DNA of 51,047 nt from a bacterium D16-51 (GTDB lineage Bacteria; Bacillota; Clostridia; Lachnospirales; Lachnospiraceae). The stretch spans positions 1-51,047 of the forward strand of contig RAYE01000043.1 in assembly GCA_003612285.1 (NCBI GenBank), given 5' to 3'. The position numbers were made by a program, and so were the translations under genes. This document shows positions 24,237 to 31,275 of the stretch, one piece after another. Positions within the stretch are counted from its first letter, which is position 1; each line of letters opens with the position of its first letter. The notes under the pieces are model-generated. The model saw only the letters and a list, made by a program, of their open reading frames with translations, was not told where the DNA came from and searched no databases.

Positions 24237-24565
24237 TACCCCGACTGCCCCGGCAGGATGACCGCCTCGGTGATCAGCCTGACCGCTTCGTCAAACTTCC
24301 TCATGTCGCTGTCATACCTCTGCACGTCAATTACGTTCAGCGTGTGCGCCTTCTGTGCGATCTGGTTTAAGTTGTTCCCAATCTTATGAAGCTCCCGCAT
24401 CATGGAATAATAATCGGGCGGCGGAGCCTCCCTCGGCGTCTTTCCCGTGATTGCCTGACGCACATAGGCTTCCTGACTGATCCCGCTTTTCCTTACCCGC
24501 TCCCTGAATGCCTCCGCCTCCTCTTTGTTCAGGCGGAACAGAAACGGGACGTCCCTCTTTCTCAT
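24236..24565 (-). CDS. mobC: MobC relaxosome protein
   Basis: Protein of 109 residues with the N-terminal ribbon-helix-helix-like part (DVPFLFRLNKEEAEAFRERV, RKSGISQEAYVRQAITGKTP) and the conserved ELHKIGNNLNQIAQKAHTLN motif of MobC. It binds oriT and helps the relaxase open DNA. Its ATG overlaps the stop of the DUF3789-like gene (ATGA). Confidence 0.92.
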   Translation of the reverse strand: MRKRDVPFLFRLNKEEAEAFRERVRKSGISQEAYVRQAITGKTPREAPPPDYYSMMRELHKIGNNLNQIAQKAHTLNVIDVQRYDSDMRKFDEAVRLITEAVILPGQSG

Positions 24566-24672
24566 CTGCCCACCTCCGTATCTCCCCCGTGCAGGCGGTT
24601 AATCTGCAACAGGCACATCGTCACCACGCCCACAATGCCGCCTACAAGGGTTCCCATTAAAAATGCCAACAT
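24562..24672 (-). CDS. DUF3789-like tiny membrane protein
   Basis: Protein of 36 residues: MLAFLMGTLVGGIVGVVTMC forms one membrane helix, then LLQINRLHGGDTEVGR. Tiny proteins of this type (DUF3789) precede mobC in many Clostridia ICEs. Its stop overlaps the MobC start. Function unknown. Confidence 0.75.
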   Translation of the reverse strand: MLAFLMGTLVGGIVGVVTMCLLQINRLHGGDTEVGR

Positions 24673-24689
24673 ACTGCTCCACTCACCTT

Positions 24690-24830
24690 TCCGTCATGGT
24701 GCGCTGTCACCATGCAACTTGATATTATGAAGCGGAACCTCCCGGCTCCGCTTAAAGGGGTATTAGGGGATTTCCCCCTAACAAGCTGCCTTTGGGTTGC
24801 CGCATGGCAATCCAAAGGCGTTGCTTGCTG
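24690..24830. other. Candidate origin of transfer (oriT)
   Basis: Four inverted repeats in 125 bases directly upstream of the mobilisation genes: CATGGTG/CACCATG (24695-24714), AAGCGGA/TCCGCTT (24730-24753), TTAGGGG/CCCCTAA with 5-base loop (24763-24781) and CCTTTGGGTTGCC/GGCAATCCAAAGG with loop GCAT (24789-24818, one mismatch). Flanking CAAGC/GCTTG extends the last one. There is no gene here. This is the expected place and form of a MOBP oriT; the nick site is probably next to one of the two right-hand stems. Confidence 0.7.
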
Positions 24831-24840
24831 GTATTGTGTA

Positions 24841-25326
24841 TCACCCCTCCGTCTGCGTACTGCTTTCCGTTTTGGTATCCTTACCCGCCGAAAAAAGATG
24901 TTTCCCCGGCTGCTGCTCCTTGATCGGATGGGTACAGCACGCACATTCCGGGCAGCAATGCCCGCACTCTATGCACTCCTGCCCGCAGTCCCCGGACTCT
25001 TTCGCCTCACACCTGCCGCACACTTTGCAATGGTTCGCACATTCCAGACAGCGGTTTTCCGGATCGTCCCGCATACATTTCCCATCCAGAGGGCAGGAAT
25101 ACGGGCAGTTCCCACACCCCTCCGGGTATGCGTTACAGCCGCTTTCTTTTATATCCGCCGCTTTCGCAAGGACGGAAACGTCCGTCACGTCCCTGTCCGT
25201 AAAATCTAAAACATTGGTTTCGGTGTATATCTTCTCCACCATCTGTGCGGCGGCTTCCGCACTCTCCGCTGAGATTTTCACCCTCTTTTCAGAGATGGCA
25301 ACCAGCGTCATTTCATACTGTTTCAT
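24841..25326 (-). CDS. Cysteine-rich protein with DpnD/PcfM-like N-terminus
   Basis: Protein of 161 residues. The first 55 residues (QYEMTLVAISEKRVKISAES, AEAAAQMVEKIYTETNVL) resemble the DpnD/PcfM domain of the next gene. Residues about 60-132 hold roughly eighteen cysteines in CxxC and CxxxC spacings (GCGNCPYSC, CANHCKVCGRC, CIECGHCCPECACC), like a multi-metal or multi-iron-sulphur module. The tail is polar. It lies between oriT and the DpnD/PcfM gene, in the relaxase region. Function unknown; DNA or metal binding near oriT is possible. Confidence 0.75.
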   Translation of the reverse strand: MKQYEMTLVAISEKRVKISAESAEAAAQMVEKIYTETNVLDFTDRDVTDVSVLAKAADIKESGCNAYPEGCGNCPYSCPLDGKCMRDDPENRCLECANHCKVCGRCEAKESGDCGQECIECGHCCPECACCTHPIKEQQPGKHLFSAGKDTKTESSTQTEG

Positions 25327-25344
25327 GAAAACTTTCCCCCTTTC

Positions 25345-25539
25345 CTACCGTTCCAGTCCTTTCTCCCGGACGCACTCTTTCGCCTTAAAATCAGCCCCCA
25401 CAAAATGGTCTGCGTCCAAAATATACTGGCTCCTGTTCCAGTTATCCTCTGCTATCTGCTCCGCTTCCGCAAGGCTCTCCGCCTCAATGGGGACGGTCAT
25501 TTGCAGGGTTTCCGTAATCGTCACATCATACGTTTTCAT
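25345..25539 (-). CDS. DpnD/PcfM family protein
   Basis: Protein of 64 residues. The pattern YDVTITETLQMTVPIEAESL, AEAEQIAEDNWNRSQYILDA and HFVGADF is typical of this small family, found in conjugative elements. Function unknown. It overlaps the end of the toprim protein gene by 4 bases. Confidence 0.82.
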   Translation of the reverse strand: MKTYDVTITETLQMTVPIEAESLAEAEQIAEDNWNRSQYILDADHFVGADFKAKECVREKGLER

Positions 25540-26507
25540 CTCTCATGGCTCCTTCCGCTATTCTTTTTTGCCCGCTCCGTTATCCTGATTCCTAACCGGA
25601 TGCAGAGGAAATCATTGCAGTCCTTTCCCTTTGGCGGCGGCTTGTCCCGTGTCCGGTACTGCTTCGGAAGCACGGTCATGATCGCCTCTGCCGCCAGCCT
25701 GCCCGCCCGGTCATTGTCAAGGTGCAGCTCCACTTCCCCAACCTCCGGGTACTCCTTTAAGAACCGTGTGAGTGCTGCCGGAACCTTGCTGCGCTCCATT
25801 TCTTTCGCTGGCTGGTACACGCCCGCAAGGGATAAAAGGTGTTCCGTCCTCCAGTCCTGACCGTCCATCTTCCGTAAAGTGGCATAAGATAGCAGGTCGA
25901 TGGCGGATTCAAACAGGTGTACCACCATGCTGTTTCCCTCTGCCGGAATGGAAAAAGAATAGTTTTTGTCGCTCCCGTTTGCGTCCCCGATGAAGTCCGT
26001 CCCGATTCCACGCAGGGCGGCATAGCGGGGTTTCCCTCCCTTGTCCATGCCCACAAAAACGGCGTTGTGGTAGTTCTCGCTCTCATACACGATTCCCCGT
26101 TGCAGGCAGAACCGTATGATGTCGGTGTCAATCCCACGCCTGTTCAGATAGGAAACAGCCTGCGTCTGGTATCGGTTTGGCTTGGGCAGGAGCAGTTTCT
26201 TTTCGGTTGTCTTTTCGGCTGGTAGGGAAACAGGCGGCGTAACCGCCGCCTGCCCTGCAATCGTCTGTACCGCCTCCATAAAGGTATGTCCCCTGACTTT
26301 TATCAGGTAGTCAACCGCTGATCTGCCCCCGATCCCACGGCTCCACCACATCCATTTCCCGTTGGAAATCTTTAAGCTGTCATGGGTTTTCGTGGTGTAG
26401 GTGTTGCCCGAAAAATGCACAAGCTCATAAGGCTCATAATTTTTCAGGTACGTCAGCAAGTCCATCCGCTTTGCTTCCTGCACGACTTCCGGTGCGATAT
26501 ATGGCAT
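25536..26507 (-). CDS. DUF3991/toprim primase-like protein
   Basis: Protein of 323 residues. The N-terminal part (APEVVQEAKRMDLLTYLKNY; KWMWWSRGIGGRSAVDYLI) corresponds to the zinc-finger/DUF3991 part of element primases. The toprim domain shows FESAIDLLSYATL (acidic residue) and VELHLDNDRAGRLAAEAIM (DxD near 263). It would prime or process transferred single-stranded DNA. It begins the relaxase-side operon, preceded by a terminator that closes the AT-rich island. Confidence 0.9.
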   Translation of the reverse strand: MPYIAPEVVQEAKRMDLLTYLKNYEPYELVHFSGNTYTTKTHDSLKISNGKWMWWSRGIGGRSAVDYLIKVRGHTFMEAVQTIAGQAAVTPPVSLPAEKTTEKKLLLPKPNRYQTQAVSYLNRRGIDTDIIRFCLQRGIVYESENYHNAVFVGMDKGGKPRYAALRGIGTDFIGDANGSDKNYSFSIPAEGNSMVVHLFESAIDLLSYATLRKMDGQDWRTEHLLSLAGVYQPAKEMERSKVPAALTRFLKEYPEVGEVELHLDNDRAGRLAAEAIMTVLPKQYRTRDKPPPKGKDCNDFLCIRLGIRITERAKKNSGRSHER

Positions 26508-26570
26508 AAATCTCAGCCCCTTTCCTGCCCGTAATTGGATATTTGCTGTCTAATTTTGAATATCCGGGCA

Positions 26571-26613
26571 TAAAAATAGCCGACTGATCTTCTTTTTGAA
26601 AACCTATCGGCTA
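26571..26613 (-). terminator. Terminator closing the AT-rich island (left)
   Basis: AGCCGA (26578-26583) pairs with TCGGCT (26607-26612); a T-rich run follows on the minus strand. Its sequence is nearly identical to the terminator at 48337-48380. Confidence 0.8.
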
Positions 26614-26664
26614 TGTATAAGATAAACTATCTAATTTGAATTAACACTTAGACAAATGTATATT

Positions 26665-27630
26665 TTACACTACAAGATTATCTATTAAATAAAATTTACC
26701 TGTTTCTAAAAAATGGTCTATCTCAATAAAGGATTCTCCTACATGATTTAACGTCAATTTTAATCTGTAAAAATCAACCTCTCCTGCTCCATTTCTATAT
26801 GGATAAAGTCGTGGGGGAGCATCACTATATTTCAAAAGTTCATCACCTTTCTTACCAAGCATAGCTGCTATCTGTCTTTCAGTAATATCTCGTTTTTGAT
26901 AGCAATCCTCCTCCATATTTTCTTCATAAAACTCCTCATCAATTTCAATATTAGCCCAAGGAAAAAGTTCTTGAATCACCAACTCATAATTTTTAGTCCC
27001 AAATCCCAACCATTCTTGTTCTAAAAAGATTTTTTCCTCCCCATCATCCTCTTCAGCTTTAAGTATAAAGGTTCCACGACCTGAAGTTTTATTAATCCAT
27101 TCTTGAACCTCTAAAATAAGCTCTCCTCGTTCTTTGGTTTCCAACATCCATTCTTTGGCTACTACTAAAGAAGTCCAACGCCTTTCAAATTCACTTTGCT
27201 TATCAGCTAACTCTTGAAGTTTATTCTTCGAATTTTCCAGCGTTTGTTGGCAAGGAATTTTTATTTTCCAACCCCTCTGGCACTTAATAGCCGTTTGTTT
27301 ATTGAAACTCTCCCATATACATTTTTCACTTGATGGGGAATAAAGAACAATAATTACTGGAAGAGAATGATTCATCCAATAATTATAATGTTTACTATCT
27401 CCACGAAATACTACATAATCTTCTTTCATCTCTCCAAAATATGAATCACCCGATTTGATTTGAACAGCTATCATTTTTCCTGAAAGAAAATTACCATTTC
27501 TAGTCTCTATTATAGCATCAATCCCATAATCACCTATTGTTTGTTCTCTAAACATAAAACCTAATTCCGAAAAAACTAGTCCACACTTATGTACCCCTTG
27601 CCTTCCGATATCCTCTGTACTATTATTCAT
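26665..27630 (-). CDS. DUF4365 (PD-(D/E)XK nuclease-like) protein
   Basis: Protein of 321 residues. The N-terminal 150 residues match DUF4365: TIGDYGIDAIIETRNG, MIAVQIKSGDSYFGEM, HYNYWMNHSLPVIIVLYSPS. Asp34/Asp38, Glu42 and QIK (57-59) fit the catalytic D-E-QxK set of restriction-endonuclease folds. The C-terminal half is acidic and not recognised. It is likely a DNase used in defence, but this is inference. It is the last gene of the AT-rich island and is followed by a terminator. Base composition (far more AT than the transfer core) suggests separate acquisition. Confidence 0.82.
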   Translation of the reverse strand: MNNSTEDIGRQGVHKCGLVFSELGFMFREQTIGDYGIDAIIETRNGNFLSGKMIAVQIKSGDSYFGEMKEDYVVFRGDSKHYNYWMNHSLPVIIVLYSPSSEKCIWESFNKQTAIKCQRGWKIKIPCQQTLENSKNKLQELADKQSEFERRWTSLVVAKEWMLETKERGELILEVQEWINKTSGRGTFILKAEEDDGEEKIFLEQEWLGFGTKNYELVIQELFPWANIEIDEEFYEENMEEDCYQKRDITERQIAAMLGKKGDELLKYSDAPPRLYPYRNGAGEVDFYRLKLTLNHVGESFIEIDHFLETGKFYLIDNLVV

Positions 27631-27712
27631 TATTAAATACTTATCAATTATCTGAATTGATAATTCTCCCTTCTTCTTAATAATAAAAATTCGCCAAAGC
27701 TTCTAAAATAAT

Positions 27713-28882
27713 TTAACGATAATTCAATATTCTTAGTTTCTCCATCATTTCATCCCATTTCTTATCAGACTCTTGAATATACAAATTGCATTCCTCATAT
27801 ATCTTCTGCTTTAGCGCTTCAATTTTAAATGTAATATCAATATCCTTTGAATCAAATATGGCATGAACCACGCTATCATACAAGGTAGTTCTCTGCGCAT
27901 TGCAGACATTTAAGCTTAAAATATAATCCCTTATTCCAGCTTTTATATTCCCAGCATTAATGCGATATGTTCCCCTAAATTGATATGCACGCTTTCTCAA
28001 ATGAGTCTTTGAAAAATATTCAACAAATTCATTTAACGCATTATCAATCTCTGCATTTTTTAAATTAAGAATCATTCGAACTCTATCGTCATACTCTTGT
28101 TCATCCTCAAATATTATTTTATTCTCAATGTATTCAAAAGCTTCTTCTTTTTCAGGCGTATCCCCAAAAGAATACATTTCCTTTCTATATTCTGGATATT
28201 TTTTGAATTCATCAATTTGAGATACTGGAAGAATGTTCCCAACACAATCAGCAACTCCTTTATATATTCTATCTGAATACATAATGAATTGGAAATATTC
28301 TGGGTAAAAACATACCAAATTTATTCCTTTATTTATGATTGTACTTGGATATAAAATTCCGGCATATCCCATTTCCCTAAAAATATCAGATATAAATTGT
28401 GTAACTTCATATATTTTTTCATTATCATCAACTGGTTGAAGTAATATATCTGCTAACTGTTTTAATTCCACGATGTTTAACATAGAAATAACATCCACAT
28501 ATGTGCTTTCTCTTACACAAACAAAATTTGAAATACTACATATTTCATTTTCTTTTAATCTAATTTCAGCCATACATGTATTTAAATCTGAAGTCAAATA
28601 CAGATAAGCAATATTGGTTCTATTAAATCTATAACTTTTTGTTCTCTCTGTTGGTGGTGCCCCAATTTCTTTTTTAAAATATGGTACTTCAATATCAGTA
28701 TCATAATCATCGAAAGAAACCTTAAACGTATCACAATGAGTTCTTCCGCGCAACCACTGCTCTCCAAAACATACATTCTTTTGGGGTAAATTTATCTGAG
28801 TACGGAAAATTTCTAAATATTTGCGAAAAACATCTGCTTCATTATTATCTAAAATTTCTTTTTGCATATTTATAAAGTTCAT
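27713..28882 (-). CDS. RES-domain protein (possible NAD+-consuming toxin) with C-terminal extension
   Basis: Protein of 389 residues. The first 200 residues show the RES pattern: RGRTHC, TKSYRFNRTNIAYLYLTSDL (Arg near 88), CMAEIRLKE (Glu 106) and GYAGILYPSTIINKGINLVC (Ser 180), the three residues that name the family. Known RES toxins phosphorolyse NAD+ and are paired with an Xre antitoxin; none is adjacent. Residues 200-389 are an unrecognised helical extension. GAAGG precedes the ATG. About 130 AT-rich bases upstream probably hold its own promoter. Confidence 0.8.
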   Translation of the reverse strand: MNFINMQKEILDNNEADVFRKYLEIFRTQINLPQKNVCFGEQWLRGRTHCDTFKVSFDDYDTDIEVPYFKKEIGAPPTERTKSYRFNRTNIAYLYLTSDLNTCMAEIRLKENEICSISNFVCVRESTYVDVISMLNIVELKQLADILLQPVDDNEKIYEVTQFISDIFREMGYAGILYPSTIINKGINLVCFYPEYFQFIMYSDRIYKGVADCVGNILPVSQIDEFKKYPEYRKEMYSFGDTPEKEEAFEYIENKIIFEDEQEYDDRVRMILNLKNAEIDNALNEFVEYFSKTHLRKRAYQFRGTYRINAGNIKAGIRDYILSLNVCNAQRTTLYDSVVHAIFDSKDIDITFKIEALKQKIYEECNLYIQESDKKWDEMMEKLRILNYR

Positions 28883-29011
28883 TTCATACCTTCTTTTATC
28901 TATGATTCTAAAATTCGTCTACAAAATTCAAATAAACTCTCAATTATATATTTACATACTATATCGAAAAATCAATTATTTTTGGTATACTATTAACTAT
29001 GTAAAACAACT

Positions 29012-29314
29012 TCATTTATCAAAATTTAATGTTTCTTTTACTAATTCAGCTTCCTTTTCCCGCTTTAATACTTCCAAAAAATCAAAAGCATTTTTCGCAT
29101 TGCCTTCAACAGTAATTGGCATATTAAAATTCACCATGTTATATAATGTCTTTTCTATAAAATGTTTTTGCGTTAATTCACCCTGTAAATAATCATTCAA
29201 TTCCTGCATCTTATTATCTTTCCATAAACTTTTTATATGCTCCTGCTCATGTTTTATATCTGCTACTTCTTTCAATAATTTGGCTTTTTTATCTTCTTCC
29301 ACTTGCTTGTTCAT
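29012..29314 (-). CDS. Small helical protein, third gene of an unknown operon
   Basis: Protein of 100 residues, highly charged and helical with a likely coiled coil in residues 1-45 (EEDKKAKLLKEVADIKHEQE). No recognised domain and no membrane segment. It starts 9 bases after the 321-residue protein and has AAGGAAAGG at the start codon, so it belongs to a three-gene operon (29012-30704). Function unknown. Confidence 0.65.
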   Translation of the reverse strand: MNKQVEEDKKAKLLKEVADIKHEQEHIKSLWKDNKMQELNDYLQGELTQKHFIEKTLYNMVNFNMPITVEGNAKNAFDFLEVLKREKEAELVKETLNFDK

Positions 29315-29323
29315 CCTTTCCTT

Positions 29324-30289
29324 TTATTTTATACTATACTCAACTATATCCACATTTTGTATCGGTATTTCAACTTCATTCTTAATCTGGCCATACTTTA
29401 CAGGAATATCGTCACAAATTATTTGGATGCCAACTCCTAACAAATATAAATTGCCATAAAAATTTTTATTGACTTCTTCCAGCGAATAATAATTATTTGC
29501 ACATATATCAAAAAATTGATTATACCAAAACCAATCATTCTGTGGAGATGATGTTATATATTCAAAATCTTCGATATTGATGTCAAACTCTAAGCAATAA
29601 TATTTTCCTCCCGTAAGATTTCTCCAATCCCTGACTAATCTAACCTTTTCATCAAACAGCTTGTTAATCATATTTTCAAGTGTTACAAGAAATTCCGGGT
29701 TATATTTTACTTCTGAATAATCATGCACATCTTTAAAAGAACCCGATAAATGTACTTCTATTTCTCCTTTATCATGAAACAATTTGCTTCTAATTATCTT
29801 TATAGAATCCCTATAAGGGCAAGCAAAATCACGGTATCCTAACGGTTCTTTCTCAGAAAAAATTGATTTTAAATATTGACATTCTTTACCGTAAAAACAT
29901 TCTTTACATTCTTGGTCTCCTTCAACTAAATGAATTATCTTTCCGTTATAGATTATTTTACGTTCTTCCAAATCAAAAGAAATACCTCTATCACTTAAAA
30001 ATTTCTTTAAAGGTGTCTCCTGACTTAATGTTTTATTTAAAGTCTGAAACCCATATTTTTTGAAGGATTCCATTCTGTCAAACGATGTTGTGATATGTTT
30101 ACAATGTAACTCTATATCAGAAATATCAATCATATCTAATTGAATCGGATAGTGTTCTAAAAAGTAATGGGTTGGATCATCCTCTAAATTTGCTTTATAG
30201 GATAATGGTATTAACTCCCCCTCGTTCATACCATACAGCTCAGAGAAAGCCTTTATTACACTCTCCTTATCAAAAAAATTAACCTTCAC
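29324..30289 (-). CDS. Unknown 321-residue protein with cysteine cluster
   Basis: Not recognised. The N-terminal part contains LHCKHITTSFDRMESFKKYG (His65-Thr68), which loosely recalls the HxT...G start of some ADP-ribosyltransferase-like toxins. The middle has ECKECFYGKECQYL (Cys128, 131, 137) and DFACPYRDS (Cys157), a likely metal site. The C-terminal half is rich in aromatic residues. There is no signal peptide or membrane helix. Middle gene of a tight operon (13 and 9 bases from neighbours). Confidence 0.7.
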   Translation of the reverse strand: MKVNFFDKESVIKAFSELYGMNEGELIPLSYKANLEDDPTHYFLEHYPIQLDMIDISDIELHCKHITTSFDRMESFKKYGFQTLNKTLSQETPLKKFLSDRGISFDLEERKIIYNGKIIHLVEGDQECKECFYGKECQYLKSIFSEKEPLGYRDFACPYRDSIKIIRSKLFHDKGEIEVHLSGSFKDVHDYSEVKYNPEFLVTLENMINKLFDEKVRLVRDWRNLTGGKYYCLEFDINIEDFEYITSSPQNDWFWYNQFFDICANNYYSLEEVNKNFYGNLYLLGVGIQIICDDIPVKYGQIKNEVEIPIQNVDIVEYSIK

Positions 30290-30302
30290 TTCTACCTCCC
30301 AA

Positions 30303-30704
30303 TTACTTTATATCATAATGTTCATTATATAATTCCTCTACCATATTTCCTATCTTTCTCCCATCCCGCCTTACAAAGTCTTTGTCATAATATATTGCTC
30401 TTGCTTGTTGCCCAAATTCTTGCCCAAATTCTATTTTTCTATTTAAGCAATATTCCAATAAATACTGGATAACTTCTGCATCAACAGATACTATCTCTAA
30501 ATCGTCATTAAAAATATATCCTTTTCTATCCAGCTTTCTTGTAATAGGTATTTCTTTTTTCATAATCCTATCTATTATATCTTTCGTTTGTGCTTCGCTA
30601 TAATGATTTTCATAAACAAAAGCCTCCGCACGAACCTTTCCATTTATATCAACTACTTTTCCATCTATACATATATCTGCAACTTTAACTATCTTTGTTT
30701 CCAT
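30303..30704 (-). CDS. Unknown 133-residue protein, first gene of operon
   Basis: Not recognised. It begins with a beta-rich segment (IVKVADICIDGKVVDINGKV) and continues with mixed helices (YSEAQTKDIIDRIMKKEIPI; EVIQYLLEYCLNRKIEFGQE). Size and position ahead of a larger protein fit an antitoxin or immunity subunit, but this is only inference from layout. Base composition is AT-rich like its neighbours. Confidence 0.65.
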   Translation of the reverse strand: METKIVKVADICIDGKVVDINGKVRAEAFVYENHYSEAQTKDIIDRIMKKEIPITRKLDRKGYIFNDDLEIVSVDAEVIQYLLEYCLNRKIEFGQEFGQQARAIYYDKDFVRRDGRKIGNMVEELYNEHYDIK

Positions 30705-30818
30705 TCCAAAATCTTCTCCATATCTTTTTCTATAAATATAGCATATATCCGTAAATTTTTCTACAAAATCAACTATATAATGGATAATATCAATGCCACA
30801 CTTTTAGAAAAGTTATTT

Positions 30819-31151
30819 TCAAATCGCCCCTATTTTCTTCAAATAAGCATACCCGTCCGTATGCCCCCGGAAATAAATCTGCTTTCTCTCAATATTATCT
30901 TTCTTCAGACTGAGCCTGAAATACTCCACCAATACCTTGTGTTCTTCCGCTGTCAAAGATATATTTCCCTCGCCCTCCGTGACATTCAGTATGAACGGAT
31001 AGTCCCTCTCCATATCCCCGATCTGCCTGCAAAGTGCCAGATAGCCTTCATCCTGTTTCCGCAAATCCACGATTATATCGTTGTCTATCTCCATAAATCC
31101 ATGTTCCATACGCTTGACTAAATCATTATATTCCTCTGTTGCTGCACTCAT
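30819..31151 (-). CDS. Small conserved ICE protein downstream of the methylase/helicase
   Basis: Protein of 110 residues. The ATG at 31151 is preferred because AAAGGG lies 8 bases before it. It is soluble and mixed helix/strand (LVKRMEHGFMEIDNDIIVDL; YPFILNVTEGEGNISLTAEE). Not assigned to a family with certainty. It follows the giant methylase/helicase gene by 125 bases and is richer in GC than the island next to it, so it probably belongs to the ICE backbone. Confidence 0.65.
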   Translation of the reverse strand: MSAATEEYNDLVKRMEHGFMEIDNDIIVDLRKQDEGYLALCRQIGDMERDYPFILNVTEGEGNISLTAEEHKVLVEYFRLSLKKDNIERKQIYFRGHTDGYAYLKKIGAI

Positions 31152-31275
31152 TTCAATCACCCTTTCGTTTTTATTATAATATACCCATTTTTCACCGCAA
31201 CAACAAATATGCGAACCGCCCTTCGTTTTGCCCGTCCGCTATGTAGACGGTACTGGTTTCCCAATACCGCTTTTC

